A stretch of DNA of 64,000 nucleotides from Pristionchus mayeri. Taxonomy: Eukaryota; Nematoda; Chromadorea; Rhabditida; Neodiplogasteridae. Every line of letters begins with the position of its first letter. Position 1 is the stretch's first letter. The DNA is taken from contig BTRK01000004.1 in assembly GCA_036245805.1 (NCBI GenBank), positions 27,017,541-27,081,540 of the forward strand, written 5' to 3'. The notes under the pieces were generated by a model. It saw nothing but the letters and a program-made list of their open reading frames with translations. It had not been told where the DNA came from and ran no database searches. A program made the translations under genes and the position numbers. Positions 8,701 to 20,433 of this stretch are shown here, in pieces.

Positions 8701-10545
8701 GACGAGAACCAATATAGACAACCTGAGGGAAGAGTGAATACCAAGGGGGGGAGGAGGACAAGAACGGAGACGAGAGAGATGAGAGAGACAACTACCACTA
8801 TTCTATACCATTCGATCTCACCGAATTGTCCAGGTAGGTCACGCTGCTCGCGATCGAAGTCTCTCCGAGGAACTCCAGCTGAAAACAAAAGCCATCTGTT
8901 CGAGAAAGAGCGAGAGGAATAGGAAAGCGTACCCTCATATCCTTGACGATTCCCTGATCAGGCGAGAGATCGAGCACCAGCAAGAAGAGATTCCCTTAAG
9001 ATAACTCATTGCCTATCCACCTTCTCCCTGATTTGAAGAGGGACTTCAACTAGTGATTGATGGGCTGACCAGAGAAATCAGTGATGAGAACTCGACTGAA
9101 TGACTTGTCGATGGGGGCGAAGGCAGTGAAGTGGGAGTGATCCATGTGGGGAGGAGCCACAGAGACGTACTTCTTGTCGTCCCTCAATCACATCAATCAC
9201 GAGGAAATCGACACTTCTTTCCATCGAGAAGTCACGACCAAAAGGAATGGAGAAGCATGGATATACCTAGTGTAGATGATGGTTTCCCTTCCCAATACGA
9301 CGCATCCTCCGTAAGGAGCAGGGATGGGAATGATGCAATTCGCCTCACTCTCGATGTTGCTCTCCAAATAGATATGTGAAACCGAGTAATTGCAAAGTAG
9401 TAAAGTGCCATGTTAATCAACTATAAACGTGCTCACAGTGACAATGGCACTCTTCAGTTCCATGTCATCGACGGAGAGAGCGGCAGTCTTGAGATGACGT
9501 CCCCGAGCATCCTCGTAGATGTACGCGATGCGAGGAGAATCATCTCAAAGTGAGGCATGCACTTACTCTCGAGGGATAGACGAGAGGAGGGAGAGAAGTG
9601 ATCTCCTTCTCCTTGTACTCACCGTGTGAAGTGGGATGGAGGAAGGCGACGTCGAATATGGGAGTGTCTTCCACTCTCACTTGGAATGCCTTCAACTCAG
9701 TCGAAGGCTCGTCCCATTGAATCACTTTGATCGCGTGGTCGTATGCACGAACCACTATCATCTGAATCGTCCACATCACCATCTCTCCCACTAATGAGAA
9801 GGAAGGGAAGACAATGCATCTTCTTGATCAACAACCAATGTGGAAGAACTCACTCCATTCACGTGAACGGTAGTGATTGTTCCCGTTTCACTCGGCCTTC
9901 CCACTTTCTCCATTATGTTTCCGAATGCTCGATTCTTCATCTACAATGGTTATCACGATATTTTCCTGATACTTCATGAATACCCAAGCATCAGTGCATT
10001 TGTAATATAGGTAATTGAGATGAGAATGAAGAATATGAATAGAGAGTAGGGAAGTTGAATAGTATCCCTCTTTCCCTCTCACCTTGCCAGTCTCCATATC
10101 CCAACACATGATGGCCAACTCCTGCTGCACAGTCACGATGACGATAGAATCGATCGACTGAATCGCCAATATCTGTCGAGGGGAGAAAGAGAGGAGATAC
10201 CTCATTCTTCCATCGGAACACATTCATAGTAGCTATCCTTCCGAAGATTGGCACCTCAACCACATTCCGAAGACCATCCGAAGTGACTGCATAGATCTGA
10301 AGAGGGACCCTTACTCGAACAAGCTAGTAGTAGTCGTGCATACTGTACGAGTATCTTCATCTTCCTACTATTATCAAAACGAAGAGCCAATAGTCTTAAA
10401 GTGAGTAAAAGGGATTCGTGCCCACCTCTAATCGATTGGTCTTGGCAACGACGAGATTGAGTTCGTCTGGACCCGTGATAGCCCCCGTTGCACTGAACAT
10501 CACCGCAGTCGCCTTCTTCGCAGATACGACATAGCCCATTGACAT
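5777..10545 (-). CDS. ddb1: DDB1 orthologue (damage-specific DNA-binding protein 1), C-terminal exons not in window
   Basis: DDB1 is the triple beta-propeller adaptor that links substrate receptors (DCAFs) to CUL4 ubiquitin ligases and acts in UV-damage recognition. The start is at 10545, directly after an acceptor-like TCTGCAG. The N-terminus [15 protein letters not shown], then [14 protein letters not shown], matches the DDB1 start. Other diagnostic blocks read right to left: [17 protein letters not shown] (about 8870), [13 protein letters not shown] (8690), [11 protein letters not shown] (8070), [13 protein letters not shown] (6930), [13 protein letters not shown] (6740), [18 protein letters not shown] (6620). 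The last exon seen (about 5777-5860) reads [20 protein letters not shown], equivalent to the third-propeller region. It ends at a GT donor, after which come the minisatellite and the LTR element. The remaining roughly 200 residues must lie left of the window, or the gene is truncated. Introns are short apart from GC-rich inserts. Confidence 0.93.
7762..7910. other. Intronic insert in DDB1 with repeated CCCTCCCGG motif
   Basis: Between two DDB1 exons lies a 150-bp stretch with two similar blocks (ACCCTCCCGGTTTTCGG and ACCCTCCCGGATTTAGG, about 90 bp apart). It interrupts an otherwise compact gene. It may be a short mobile-element remnant, but I found no clear terminal inverted repeats. Confidence 0.3.
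8157..8435. repeat. GC-rich degenerate array (TGCGACCCTCCGG motif) in a DDB1 intron
   Basis: About six imperfect copies of TGCGACCCYCCGG lie between 8190 and 8400, with a central run of 15 or more Gs (8285-8299). There is also a perfect palindrome ACATTGACGTCAATGT (8334-8349) that contains the CRE core TGACGTCA. Exons on either side (DDB1 GSLRIIN on the right, NGIGIEEC on the left) show that the block is intronic. It differs sharply in base composition from its surroundings. Confidence 0.65.
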
Positions 10546-10852
10546 CTGCAGAGTCATTCGACTTCCCCCTCACTTTCCATCGCCACAGATAGCTAATTAC
10601 GCCAGCATACGTATTCATAATCGGTGAACATTCGAATTTTTAAATTCTTTATATTTTAAGCAATGAAACGTACTGCAACTAACAAACGATAATTTGACAT
10701 AACGAAATTAGACATCAATATACAAATGTAGTAAATAGACAGAATGAACAATCGAAGATTAGAGAACTAGTTATGACCAATGACAGGTATGGCATAGTGA
10801 TGACGCATTCCTTGATAGGCAGTCGAGAGAGTAGCATGACCAGAGGGGGAGC

Positions 10853-13800
10853 TCATCTGTTCACTACAACCAGTTGTTCGTCCTCTTCCTCATCGTCCAT
10901 GATCTGTGCCTCTTCCTCCCTCTCTCCCACTCCTGATTCCTCCTCCAACTGAAACGAACACTATCAATTATTACTCCTTACCACGTAGTTGAGGGACAAG
11001 GCTCCGCCCACTTTCCCTACGGTCGGGTCCATGGCCCTCCGTGATCCCATCTTCCGCTCGCGCTGTTATTGAAACCACGCGGCAAATGTGAGGAGAACGA
11101 TCGCTTTCCCGAGATGGTTAAAATGTCTCATACGGAAAAGCGGGGTTTTAAATATCAAGACCAAAATTAGAACATTCAGGCAACATTTGGTATCACGAAT
11201 GAACCTTTTTTTCGAATTCGATTGTCCGGCGCGACTCCCTCACGGTTTTATTTAGAGGTCTAGCACGGAAAAAGTACTATTGCTAAATCACTCCCATATA
11301 CGTCGTTAAAGCGGAGAGTGGAGGCCGTGAGGCTTCTTAGATTCATACTAAGGTTGCTTCTCGTATTTATTTTGCGTAGGATCATGCTTAGGTTTTTAGG
11401 GCAGATATTGGAATGGTTGGGAATAATATATTGAAAGGAGCGGAGCCTGTCCCTCACCTGCAGAAGATGCGCTTATCATATCAACCATCTACCAATACGC
11501 AGTCCTCCCTCTCCCCCCCCCCCCTTCTCCTCACTCACAGCTCTCTCGATGTCATCCATCAATTCGTCGTCATCTGTGTCATTCCCTGCTTCATCCAGAA
11601 TCTCCTCCTCTACGTTCATCATCTTCTCTGCCTGGAAAGGAACAGATTGGCTTTGATAGCTTAGGTAGGACCAGTCATGCCCGAAATCTAAAATCATGTA
11701 CAATCAGTCCACATCGGCAAAATTTCGGTAAAAATGTAGGACTTGAGAAATTACCCTTGATACCTTTTCTCCCCTCCTCTTCTTCTCCCTCTGTCCCATC
11801 CTCCACTTCCTCACTGCGAGAGCCCTCTCCGACGGGCCGAATAGATCGATGTGTTTCTGTCCCAGCCATCTGCAATACCCTATCAGCAATCCCCCAAAAT
11901 AACCACCATTATCGAGAACGAGCAAGTAGAATTTAGTGTGTTTCAGATGCATTAAATGGTTTAATTACCCAAGTTTGAGCTCTCTCCAATTGACACACTC
12001 TCTCGCTCGTGGTCCCTTCCCCCACGAGCCCCGACAGCAAGGATCTAGTGCCGGGATCCAAAACCTTCCAATCGGCACTCTACACGGTACGTCATGCTAT
12101 CCCAAGTGCTTGCCGTCCTTTCCCCCACCTCCCAGATGGCGTCGATGCCGAATACCCCAAGAGGAACCGACCGAATGAGGACGATGAGGATCATGAATTC
12201 TCGATCAAGTACCTCACTCAACTCTACCATCAGCTGAGGTCCGAGCTGGATGCGGAGAAGGGGCGATCAAAGGCATTGGAGGTCGAGGTGCGTAGGCTCA
12301 GTGCCATAGTGGCTTCCTCTCCTCCCTCCTCCTCCAGTACCACTTCTCCCTTACCTACGGCCACTCCTGATCCCTCACTGCAACCTGGCCCTCCCCAGAC
12401 CGTATCTCCTGAGACATCCTCTGATCTCGAAAGAAGTCTCGTCATCGCACGACTCCCCCTTAACCGTACCCTATCTCCAGAACAGCAAGTTCGCGACGAT
12501 TTCAGCCAGATAGTCACCATGTCTGCTCTCATCGGTTTCCCTGTGCTCCCTCTCGCTGTCTACCGCATGCCAATATCCGATCCCGATCCGACCTTCCCTC
12601 GTCTGACCAAGGTGCTCATGCCCACCAAGCAGCATGCTCGCCTATTCCTCAAGAACTGGCGACGTCTATCTGATCACCCTCACTTCGGAGACGTGTATGT
12701 TCGTCCATCGATTGCCGATCCGAGTGAGAGGAAGAAGACGCCACCTAGCAAGTACAGTCAGAGAAACCAGAGAAACGCACCTCGACTCCTTCGTGATTCC
12801 ATCAACTCGAACCCCCCTCTCGCTCCCCTATCACAACCCAGACAGAGAATCAACTCGGTCGCAAGTGCCCGTTCGATTACGCGTGACCGTGCGCGACCTA
12901 ATCACACCACGAAGAACTTCCCGGACCAATCCTCCCACAACTACTCTCCCCCCGTTCCTCTGTCATACCTCCCCCTCCCTCAGCCCATGCCTTTCCCGTA
13001 TCATCCCATTCCTCAGTACCCTAGCCCGTTCATACACCACATCTCCCGTTACGGTAGTCCCCCCATGTACGGCCTACAGGGAAACTGGTAAAGAATCGCC
13101 GGTCAATTCAAAACACTGACAGAAACTCACTCACTCTCACTGGCGTAGTTGCAAATTGCCGCTCTGTACGAAACAAAATACCATTTCTTTCACAAATTCT
13201 CTCGCAAAAACATGCGGTGATTTGTCTCACAGAAACCTGGCTGTCTTCAACTTTCCCCAACTCACTTCTCTTAGATGCTCAGGATCAGTACTACAATGTC
13301 TTTCGCAAAGATAGGAATACTCGCGCTGGTGGAGTGGCGATCATTGTCCACTCCTCCATTAGCTCAGTAGAAGTTGCTTCCGAAACAGTCAAGGGCTCGC
13401 ACGAAATACTAGCTATTGATTTAGATATCAATGGCGACCTACTGCGCCTCATATGCGCATACCGTAGTCCAAGATCCAATACTGAAAATTCTGAACTTCT
13501 AAACAACTCTATTGTCGATTTTTGCTCTTGCCCCCAACCTACAGTACTCGTCGGAGACTTTAATCTCCCAGACATTGACTGGCAACAGTTCCCCCTTTCT
13601 CAAGATCACACAATAACCCCAACTTCCGATTCCTTTCTTGACCTCTGTAAATCAATTAAACTAGCGCAGTACGTCTGTCTATGAGCCAACGCGCAATGAT
13701 AAGATACTCGATTTAATACTTACCAATTGCCCCGGCCTCGTCAGAAACGCAAAAGTAGGGCCCAATTTTGAAACCTCTGACCATCATGTAATCAATTTTG

Positions 13801-16800
13801 ACCTCTCTCTCACACATTCAGTACCTGCTTACACTATGAGAAGAGACTACAAACGCGCAAATTTCGATCTTATTAACTGTCAACTAGCAAATGTAGACTG
13901 GATTGGGGCATTTTCTATTATGAATTAAGTAGATAATATGTACGATATGCTAGTTAAGATCATTCAAAAATCCATCGATACCCATGTACCATGGACCAGA
14001 GTAAATGTTACCCATGGAAAACTACCCCCACATCTTGAAAGGCAACTTGAAAAGCGATTCCAGGCTTTGCAGAAATCCATTCTAGGGACTCTAGACAATA
14101 AAAGAGAATTCGAAAATATTAATAGGAAATTCAGAAGCGAGTTAATACGTTATCACAAAACCCTCGAAAAGAAAATTGTAGAAAGTGAAGATCCAAATAA
14201 ATTCTTCCGTTTCATGAAGCGATGCTCTAACAAAACCCGTGGTGTAGAAGGGTTGAAAAACGAATTCGGTAATCTCGTTATGGACGATACCGGCAAGGCC
14301 AACCTACTCGCTCAAACGTTTGCAAGTGTTTTTACTGTTGATAATGCGCAAATTCCCACCGTTCCTCCTCTTCCAGACCTGGGCAACTATCAAGACCCGT
14401 TATTCTTGAGACATGAAATCTGCGCACTTATTGAAAAATGGAAGAAATCCTCGTGTAGGACACCAGAAAATATTGACCTAACGTACTTAAAGAGAATTGC
14501 TGTCCCTATCTCGGAAGCACTCGAGTACATTTTTCAACATTCCTATAGAACAGGAGAGGTTCCTTCCCATTGGCGCCATTCGATTGTTACACCTGTCAAA
14601 AAGTCGCCTCCTTACTACGACCCAATAAATTATCGACCAATCTCAATAACTTCATTATTTTGTAGAGTATTCGAACGCATTTTATGCAAACCCATAATAG
14701 CGCACTGTGAAGCGTTAGAGATATTTCCCGACGAGCAGTACGGGTTTAGAAAGAAAAGATCTCGTGACTTACAAATGTTAGAAGCACTTGAGCACTGGAC
14801 AACTTCGATTAGTGATGCTAAACCAGTCGATGTTATTTATTTTGACTTTGCTAAAGCATTCGATCGTGTTTCCCACCCAAAACTTAAATTGAAGCTAAAC
14901 TCCATTGGTATTTCTAGTAGAACAATCCAATGGATAACTGCGTATCTCTCCCATAGGACTTTCCAAGTAAGAGTACGTGAAAGCTTATCTACTCCCTTTC
15001 CAATGACTAGCGGAGTTCCACAAGGGTCAGTACTGGGCCCTCTCCTCTTTCTTATTTTTACATCCGAAATCCCGAACCTCGTGCAAAATGGAGGAGTATT
15101 TGCCCGGATGTACGCCGATGATATTAAAATTTATAAATCATTTCGAAGGGGAAGCTCCCATGTCCCATTACAAACTGCTATAGACAAAATCGTTAAATGG
15201 ATAGAAGAATGGCAACTTCCTCTTGCAGCACACAAATGTAATTCGTTACATCTAGGAAGAGCCAATTCTAAGAGAGAATATACCATTGGCACCACCAAAC
15301 TTGCTCAAAAGGAATTAGTGAAGGACCTAGGATTCATGATCCAGAAGTCGCTCACTTTCTCAAACCACTGTAAAATGGTAGCTCAAAAAGGTAAAACTGC
15401 ATGCCACATAATCCTCAGGGCTCTACGTACTAATAATATCCAGGTGCTCCTGAAGACCTATGCGATCTATATTAGACCAATTTTAGAAAGCGCATCTCCT
15501 GTTTTTAATCCTTTCCTGAAGCAAGACATTAAAATTTTAGAGAAAGTACAAAATTATTTTACTAGGAGACTTTTCATGCGCTGCCTCAACGCCACTTGGG
15601 ATAACATGCCCAACTCTCTTGAGAAATGCACAATTAGGATTAGATTCCCTTGAAAAGCGAAGGGAAACAATTGATTTGAAGACAGCCAGTAACCTTCTTA
15701 GAGGCAAATACCGTATTTCAAACCACAAAGCCCATTACTTCAACGTGTACGCTACACGTCATGGGCTAAATTTCAATAACATATCGTCAAGATTCAACTA
15801 CAGACACCATAGCTTCTTCCCCAGAGCAGCAAGAATATATGTAAGAAACTACCATTCCAGTTCCCCTGTTTGAGTTTAGTCAGTTCGTGAATCACAATAT
15901 TAATAATAATAATCTATTGATTTCTTGTCATTATCTTTCTCTTTGTACTCGCGTTTCTACCTGAACCGCATAAATATTATTATTATTATTATCAGAGTAC
16001 TCCCTGGTGTCAGGTAGGGCATCTACTGATTCCCCCCTCCTTACTTCTTTATCTCCTTCTTCCTCTCTCCCACAATTCCGAACCGACGGCAGAATTCATC
16101 CTCCTCGGATGGAAGCAACTGACGACCAATCTGAAAGATTCAATATGAAAAGGTGGATATATTTTCAGTATTCGGCCAACTTCTTAGTCTCGTGGAAAAT
16201 GACTTAGAATGATTCATGCAAAGTATTACGGTATCATTCTCTCGATCTATCACAATGAAAAAAAAATTATAAAATAGTATATGCAGTTCTTGCCCCTCCC
16301 CCCATACCTCCAGACTGGGTTTGGGTGCATGGGCCTTCCTCCATCTGAGCACGATGAGATTCTTCTCCTCCAGTCGATGCTCCCCCTCCACTGGACCACA
16401 CAACTCACCCAGATAACGATGCAGAAGACGGAGACGGAGAGACTGCGCCTGAGGGAGAGAGAGAGAGACGATATACTCCAACAAATGAGAAAGGTTACCT
16501 GTTTTGTAGCCTTCGAGAAAACGACCTTTCTGTTGGGGAGGCAAGGCATTACTGTGATCGTCTAAAAAATGAGTCCGTAATGAGACACGAGAAAATGTAG
16601 AAAAATAAAAGGTAAAAAGAAAAGGTAAAGGTGCAGCCACGTCAAGCGATTTTACAGTCGTAAGCGACTACGCTAGGTGGTGTAGTGCGGTGAGGCCGAC
16701 TACTGGGGGTAGGACATTTGCGCAACGGAGCGCCGTTCGATGGGAAGTTAACCTAGCCACTTAGGATTTGTATCATTGTAACTAGTGTGTGCTACTCTAC

Positions 16801-19050
16801 AATTACATATAAAAATCTCCTTGCCAGGCGATCATGAATTTTACTCGTCACTAACGACCAGGGGGTCATGGTCCAAAATTGTGAATTCGAGCTGAAATTT
16901 ATGGCTAGATAAGCACAGAGTACCGTGACCATTGAGATTCAAGTGCCCCAGTACCCAATGTATCCCGGTAACATGAGTATATATTGGTTTCGTTATTTGG
17001 TGTTTATCTAATCATGGTTTTTTACTTAAATTCACAATTTTGGACCATGACCCCCTGGTCGTTGGTGACGAGTGAACGTCATGATCGCCTGGCAAGAAGA
17101 TTTGTATATGTAATTGTAGAGTATCACACACTAGTTACAATGAAACTACTCCCAAGTTTTAACTCCAACTATTCATCGAACGGCGCTCCGTTGCGCAAAT
17201 CTCCTACCCCCCGACTACTGCTAGGACTACGTATCCCTGCAGTCTAAAGTGCTTCTAGGGAACGTCAGAAAAATAAGGACTGGGGAAATCATACCTTCCT
17301 CCTCTTATCCTTCATGGCCAATTCTCTCTCGTACTTCTTGTCCTTCTCCTTTTCCCTACGACGAAGCTCAGCAAGTTGATTCTCAGCCTCCGCCAATTCA
17401 ACTGACTTCATTTTAATACATTAGACTAAGGTAATAAATATATTGGGATAGCTTTTTTCATGTTATCATTACATATTTTAGATTACTCCTTCGAAATAAA
17501 TCAAAGTCTAGGCATATCAATGACAAAACTTCACTATCAATTGCTTCATAATGCACTACATCTTTCACAAAAAAAAGATCCATACCTGTTTCTCAATAAC
17601 CTTCTCCTGCTTTCGAAACTGCTTCAGTAACTCTCTTTTTTCATCTCGCAATTGCAATACCTAGAAAAAAAGAGATTCACAAAAATAAACAAATCTGTGA
17701 TAATTATTTCGCAAAAAGTTTACTATTATTATAAAAAGTTCATAGCTGATAACGTACCTCATCTCTATATCTCGAATGAGAGTCCATGAGAGCCGCCAAT
17801 TTCGTTTTCAGTTGATGATTTTCAATCAGAGCCTGCAAATAGATGTAAACTTATTCCATCTGATTAAATCTATTTCATCAACATGTGAAATGGTCACTAG
17901 CGCGTATTCGATCAATTCCGGCAACGTTAACGTAAAAATGTGAAAGGTTACTTTATTATCCGCAGGATGGAATATGGGTGGCATTCCCTTCGGCCTGACT
18001 ATCATCTTAGGCATGCTAGTGGAGGGACCTTCGGACGCCCCCTCCTCATCCATCTGCCAAACAACCAATCATTCGAGACGGACAACTACTCATCAAAATG
18101 TGACATTATCATTTCATTTTAGGTAATGATGCTGCATAACTGAATATTGGATTACCTCTAACTCGTCCTCCAATCTCTTGATCGAGTGATCATGCATCTC
18201 TGTCTCTTCCTCCTCTTCTTCTTCCACATGCTGCTCCTCACTCGTCCGTACCTACATATATTAGTATCAATACCAAATCTAACCGTAACATACCGTTTCC
18301 TCGTTGGCATAGGGGACATGATAAGGCATTTCGTGACTGGACGATTCCCTTTCCATCATACTTCGAGAGTCATCGATGCCTTGATGCATCTTCAACAATT
18401 CAAGCTACACTAACAAACGCAACACATGTATATAGATAATTTAAGCACATACTAACCACTTTAAAGGTAATGCAAATTAAACGCGAAAATAGGGATGAAT
18501 TGGTGAATACCTTGTGCATTCGCATTTGATGGACGACCGGTCTCACTGCTGGCAAATGCTGGTGGCTTACTTGGGTCGCATAGTGAACTCGAGAATTGGC
18601 CTTTCGAATTATGAGCGGAATTTTACGAATTCCACCTAGAAAATTGGTTTTTCTTTGAATCTTTAGAGCTGGCAAAAACATCTCGCCCTTCATGCAAGGG
18701 CCCTTAGGACAATACTATGGCAAAAGACAAAAGAAGAATACCTGCAGGTGACATCCTCACATTGGTCATCATGGGTCGCTGCATCACCGGGTAGCTCTGC
18801 AAAGGAAAAACAGATTTTAAATATATTGTCCGGAACATTTCCATGAATAACATTTTACTTGGTGATACGTCATTCTGGCAGGAGCATTATACATCCTTTC
18901 TTGTCGTTCCATCCCTCTCCAGTATTCATCCTCATACTCAAGTTCCTGCAGAAGAGATAGTGACATAAAAATATATCGCAACAAGTGTGTGATAAAAAGT
19001 CTCACCCCTAATTCATGATCGTAATCGCGTCCGCCTAAGCTACCGTCCAT
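10853..19050 (-). CDS. Unrecognised multi-exon protein: coiled coil with acidic C-terminus
   Basis: Start at 19050 (MDGSLGGRDYDHELG), stop at 10853-10855. Exons chain in phase: ELEYEDEYWRGMERQERM, SYPVMQRPMMTNVRMSP, GGIRKIPLIIRKANSRVHY, LELLKMHQGIDDSRSM, an acidic run with EEEEEEETEMHDHS, PKMIVRPKGMPPIF, a coiled coil (ALIENHQLKTKLAAL through RREKEKDKKYEREL), TITVMPCLPNRKVVF, AQSLRLRLLHRYLGEL with LIVLRWRKAHAPKP, IGRQLLPSEEDEFCRRFGI, then across the LINE to WLGQKHIDLFGPSERAL, AEKMMNVEEEILDEAG and a final acidic tail ending EDEQLVVVNR. The join across the LINE is supported by phase: donor after ...KK (AA|GTAAGG near 16044) meets an acceptor at about 11875 and yields K-W-L-G-Q without a frame break. 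The mix of basic coiled coil and acidic tail suggests a nuclear or chromatin-type protein, but this is inference; no family is recognised. Confidence 0.7.
10990..11456. mobile_element. Short MITE-like element in the last intron of the coiled-coil gene
   Basis: The ends are inverted copies of about 19 bp: TGAGGGACAAGGCTCCGC at 10990 and, on the other strand, TGAGGGACAGGCTCCGC ending at 11456, with one indel. There is no transposase frame inside. It lies between exons AEKMMNVEEE (about 11620) and LEEESGVGERE (about 10940). A clear target-site duplication was not found. Confidence 0.55.
12009..13091 (+). CDS. LINE ORF1 protein: coiled coil plus RRM-like region
   Basis: A 360-codon open frame. 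Residues about 70-105 (YLTQLYHQLRSELDAEKG onward) form a coiled coil that would trimerise ORF1p. A Ser/Thr/Pro linker follows. Residues about 150-240 contain SLVIARLPLNRTLSPEQQV, a hydrophobic stretch ending FPVLPLAVYRMP, and HARLFLKNWRRL, arranged like the RRM-type ORF1 domain of CR1/jockey elements. The C-terminus is Pro/Arg-rich. ORF1 proteins bind element RNA and act as nucleic-acid chaperones. No zinc knuckle is seen. Confidence 0.7.
   Translation: MVPSPTSPDSKDLVPGSKTFQSALYTVRHAIPSACRPFPHLPDGVDAEYPKRNRPNEDDEDHEFSIKYLTQLYHQLRSELDAEKGRSKALEVEVRRLSAIVASSPPSSSSTTSPLPTATPDPSLQPGPPQTVSPETSSDLERSLVIARLPLNRTLSPEQQVRDDFSQIVTMSALIGFPVLPLAVYRMPISDPDPTFPRLTKVLMPTKQHARLFLKNWRRLSDHPHFGDVYVRPSIADPSERKKTPPSKYSQRNQRNAPRLLRDSINSNPPLAPLSQPRQRINSVASARSITRDRARPNHTTKNFPDQSSHNYSPPVPLSYLPLPQPMPFPYHPIPQYPSPFIHHISRYGSPPMYGLQGNW
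13095..13684 (+). pseudogene. LINE ORF2 endonuclease portion, frameshifted
   Basis: EEP-type endonuclease motifs are present in one frame: VVANCRSVRNK, VICLTETWL (catalytic Glu), AGGVAIIVH, ICAYRSPRS, VLVGDFNLPDIDW. The frame stops at 13682-13684 after a shift near 13668. The expected last motif, TSDHHVINFDL, appears downstream at about 13783 in another frame. A TAA at 13926-13928 separates this from the RT part. Confidence 0.8.
13938..15653 (+). pseudogene. LINE ORF2 reverse transcriptase portion
   Basis: Non-LTR RT motifs in order: YRPISITSLFCRVFERIL, IFPDEQYGFRKKRS, VIYFDFAKAFDRVSHPKL, SGVPQGSVLGPLLFLIF, FARMYADDIKIY (intact YADD catalytic pair), LPLAAHKCNSLHLG. The catalytic residues look normal, but the frame breaks at 15653. 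The natural C-terminal end (LGLDSLEKRRETIDL to YVRNYHSSSPV, stop about 15871) is found in the +1-shifted frame from 15619. Confidence 0.88.
16690..17220. mobile_element. Long hairpin (foldback) element in an intron of the coiled-coil gene
   Basis: Two arms of roughly 180-200 bp are near-perfect inverted copies around a loop at about 16915-17020. Arm landmarks are TTGCGCAACGGAGCGCCGTT (left) against AACGGCGCTCCGTTGCGCAA (right), ATTGTAACTAGTGTGTG against CACACACTAGTTACAAT, and GACCAGGGGGTCATGGTCCA against TGGACCATGACCCCCTGGTC. No ORF inside. It lies between exons TITVMPCLPN (about 16540) and SVELAEAENQ (about 17400). Confidence 0.8.
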
Positions 19051-20433
19051 TGCACTATTACAGATGTTAAATTGGATGCCTCTGCAACAACAATGTTATG
19101 AAAAAGAATTCAATAGATAACAAACATGGTCAATATAAATAGAAATCTTGTTCAAATCGGGAAATGCTTGGCCGCGAAAAAGGGGTACGGTGGAAGCACG
19201 ACTGTGTCGAGGTTTCGAATTTATATTTTATTGATTACAATTAATTATTTATAAATCATCTTAATGTAAATTCTAATTAATTTTAAAAAACACAAAACAA
19301 TGACATAGGATAAGTCAGAGCATCCATACTGTATTCAGACTGAATTCATGAAAATATCAGGTATCTACCGCAGATATGGTCTGTGTTCAACATTTTATTG
19401 TCCGTGTTCGGCAATCCACAACTCTTGAGTAATTTTCAAGGTGTTTCTTCTTCAGAAATATTAGCTATGCATCTACGTAGCAAACAGGATACATTGATAC
19501 AATATATCCAATATATATTGATACAGCTCCCGTTCCACGAGATGATGGAAGACGATCGGTTTGATTAACTTTCTCACTTCTGTGTATATATAGATAAAAA
19601 ATCACATGAAAACATTATAGAGAACTTCAGCCATTTACTCATTTCTCTTATGTATAAAATTAATGGAATTACTAATGTATACATAATTATGACATGGGGG
19701 CTCATCACATACACTCCTCAAACATGATTTAGTTTTGCCTCGGGACGTGCATCGATTGGTCTTCTTTGCTCGTCTTGAGTCGCATGAACTCCTTTCCCTC
19801 TTTCCTCCCTCTTTCTCTCCTCCAGTAGCCAGTCTCCCTCTCTCCACTCACACAACAAATCGACTCCCCATTCTGTCCCTCTAACATGCATTCCCTCAGT
19901 CTTCATCCATCCATCTAATCACAGTCTCTATTCCCAGTCCACAGTCCTTCCATCCCTCTCTCCTTCTCTTCTTCCTCTCCGTTGTAACTCAAGCGTGAGT
20001 TCGTCACTTATCCTCCTCTTCATATTCCATGACTTCTCTATCGACCTTGAATTCTCGACTCTATCTCCCCATGTCTCTTCTACCTTCCCAATCCAATTCC
20101 CCACGTCACATGATGGATATTCCTCAACATTGAACAAAAATAGTGAGATGGTGAAGCACCGTTAGATGATTAGATGACTAATTGTTCCTTGCAATTACCC
20201 TTTTCCACTATGTACTTATTCCTTTTCTTCTAGCATACATTCTGCCCATATATTTCTTACTCCCTTCTCTTCAGTAGATTGGAACCATCCTCGAGTCTGT
20301 CTTTGTTTCCTATCGGTTGTTGAACGTGCGAGTTCTTAGTTTGAATTCCCTCTCTCCTCCGTCCTCTTCCTCTCTACAGATAGTCTTCTTCCCTTCCTCC
20401 CTTCATAACTCCCTTCAGCCCTTCCTTGTCTCC
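19051..20433. other. Divergent intergenic region between the coiled-coil gene (-) and the Ly6-like gene (+)
   Basis: The part nearest 19051-19600 is A/T-rich with TATATTTTATTG-type stretches and is the likely promoter area for the minus-strand gene. Between 19635 and 20137 two short minus-strand frames are open, but they have no signal peptide, no recognisable domain and no convincing splice chain, so I do not call a gene. A pyrimidine-rich acceptor (CCCTTCAG, 20413-20420) precedes the Ly6-like start. Confidence 0.4.

Larger units (their letters stand above)
12000..15996 (+). mobile_element. CR1/jockey-type LINE, degraded, inserted antisense in a host intron
   Basis: A non-LTR retrotransposon runs about 4 kb on the strand opposite to its host gene. 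It has an ORF1 (12009-13091), an ORF2 with apurinic-type endonuclease and reverse transcriptase (13095-15873), and ends in an A/T-rich tail with a short (TAT)n run at about 15976-15993. There is no LTR. The left end is approximate. ORF2 carries at least two frameshifts and one stop, so this copy is dead. Clade assignment rests on layout (EN, RT, microsatellite-like tail, RRM-like ORF1) and needs a tree. Confidence 0.85.

Noticed and set aside
19635..20137. Short minus-strand ORFs (62-70 codons)
   Set aside because: No signal, domain, splice chain or start context; composition follows the local purine bias.
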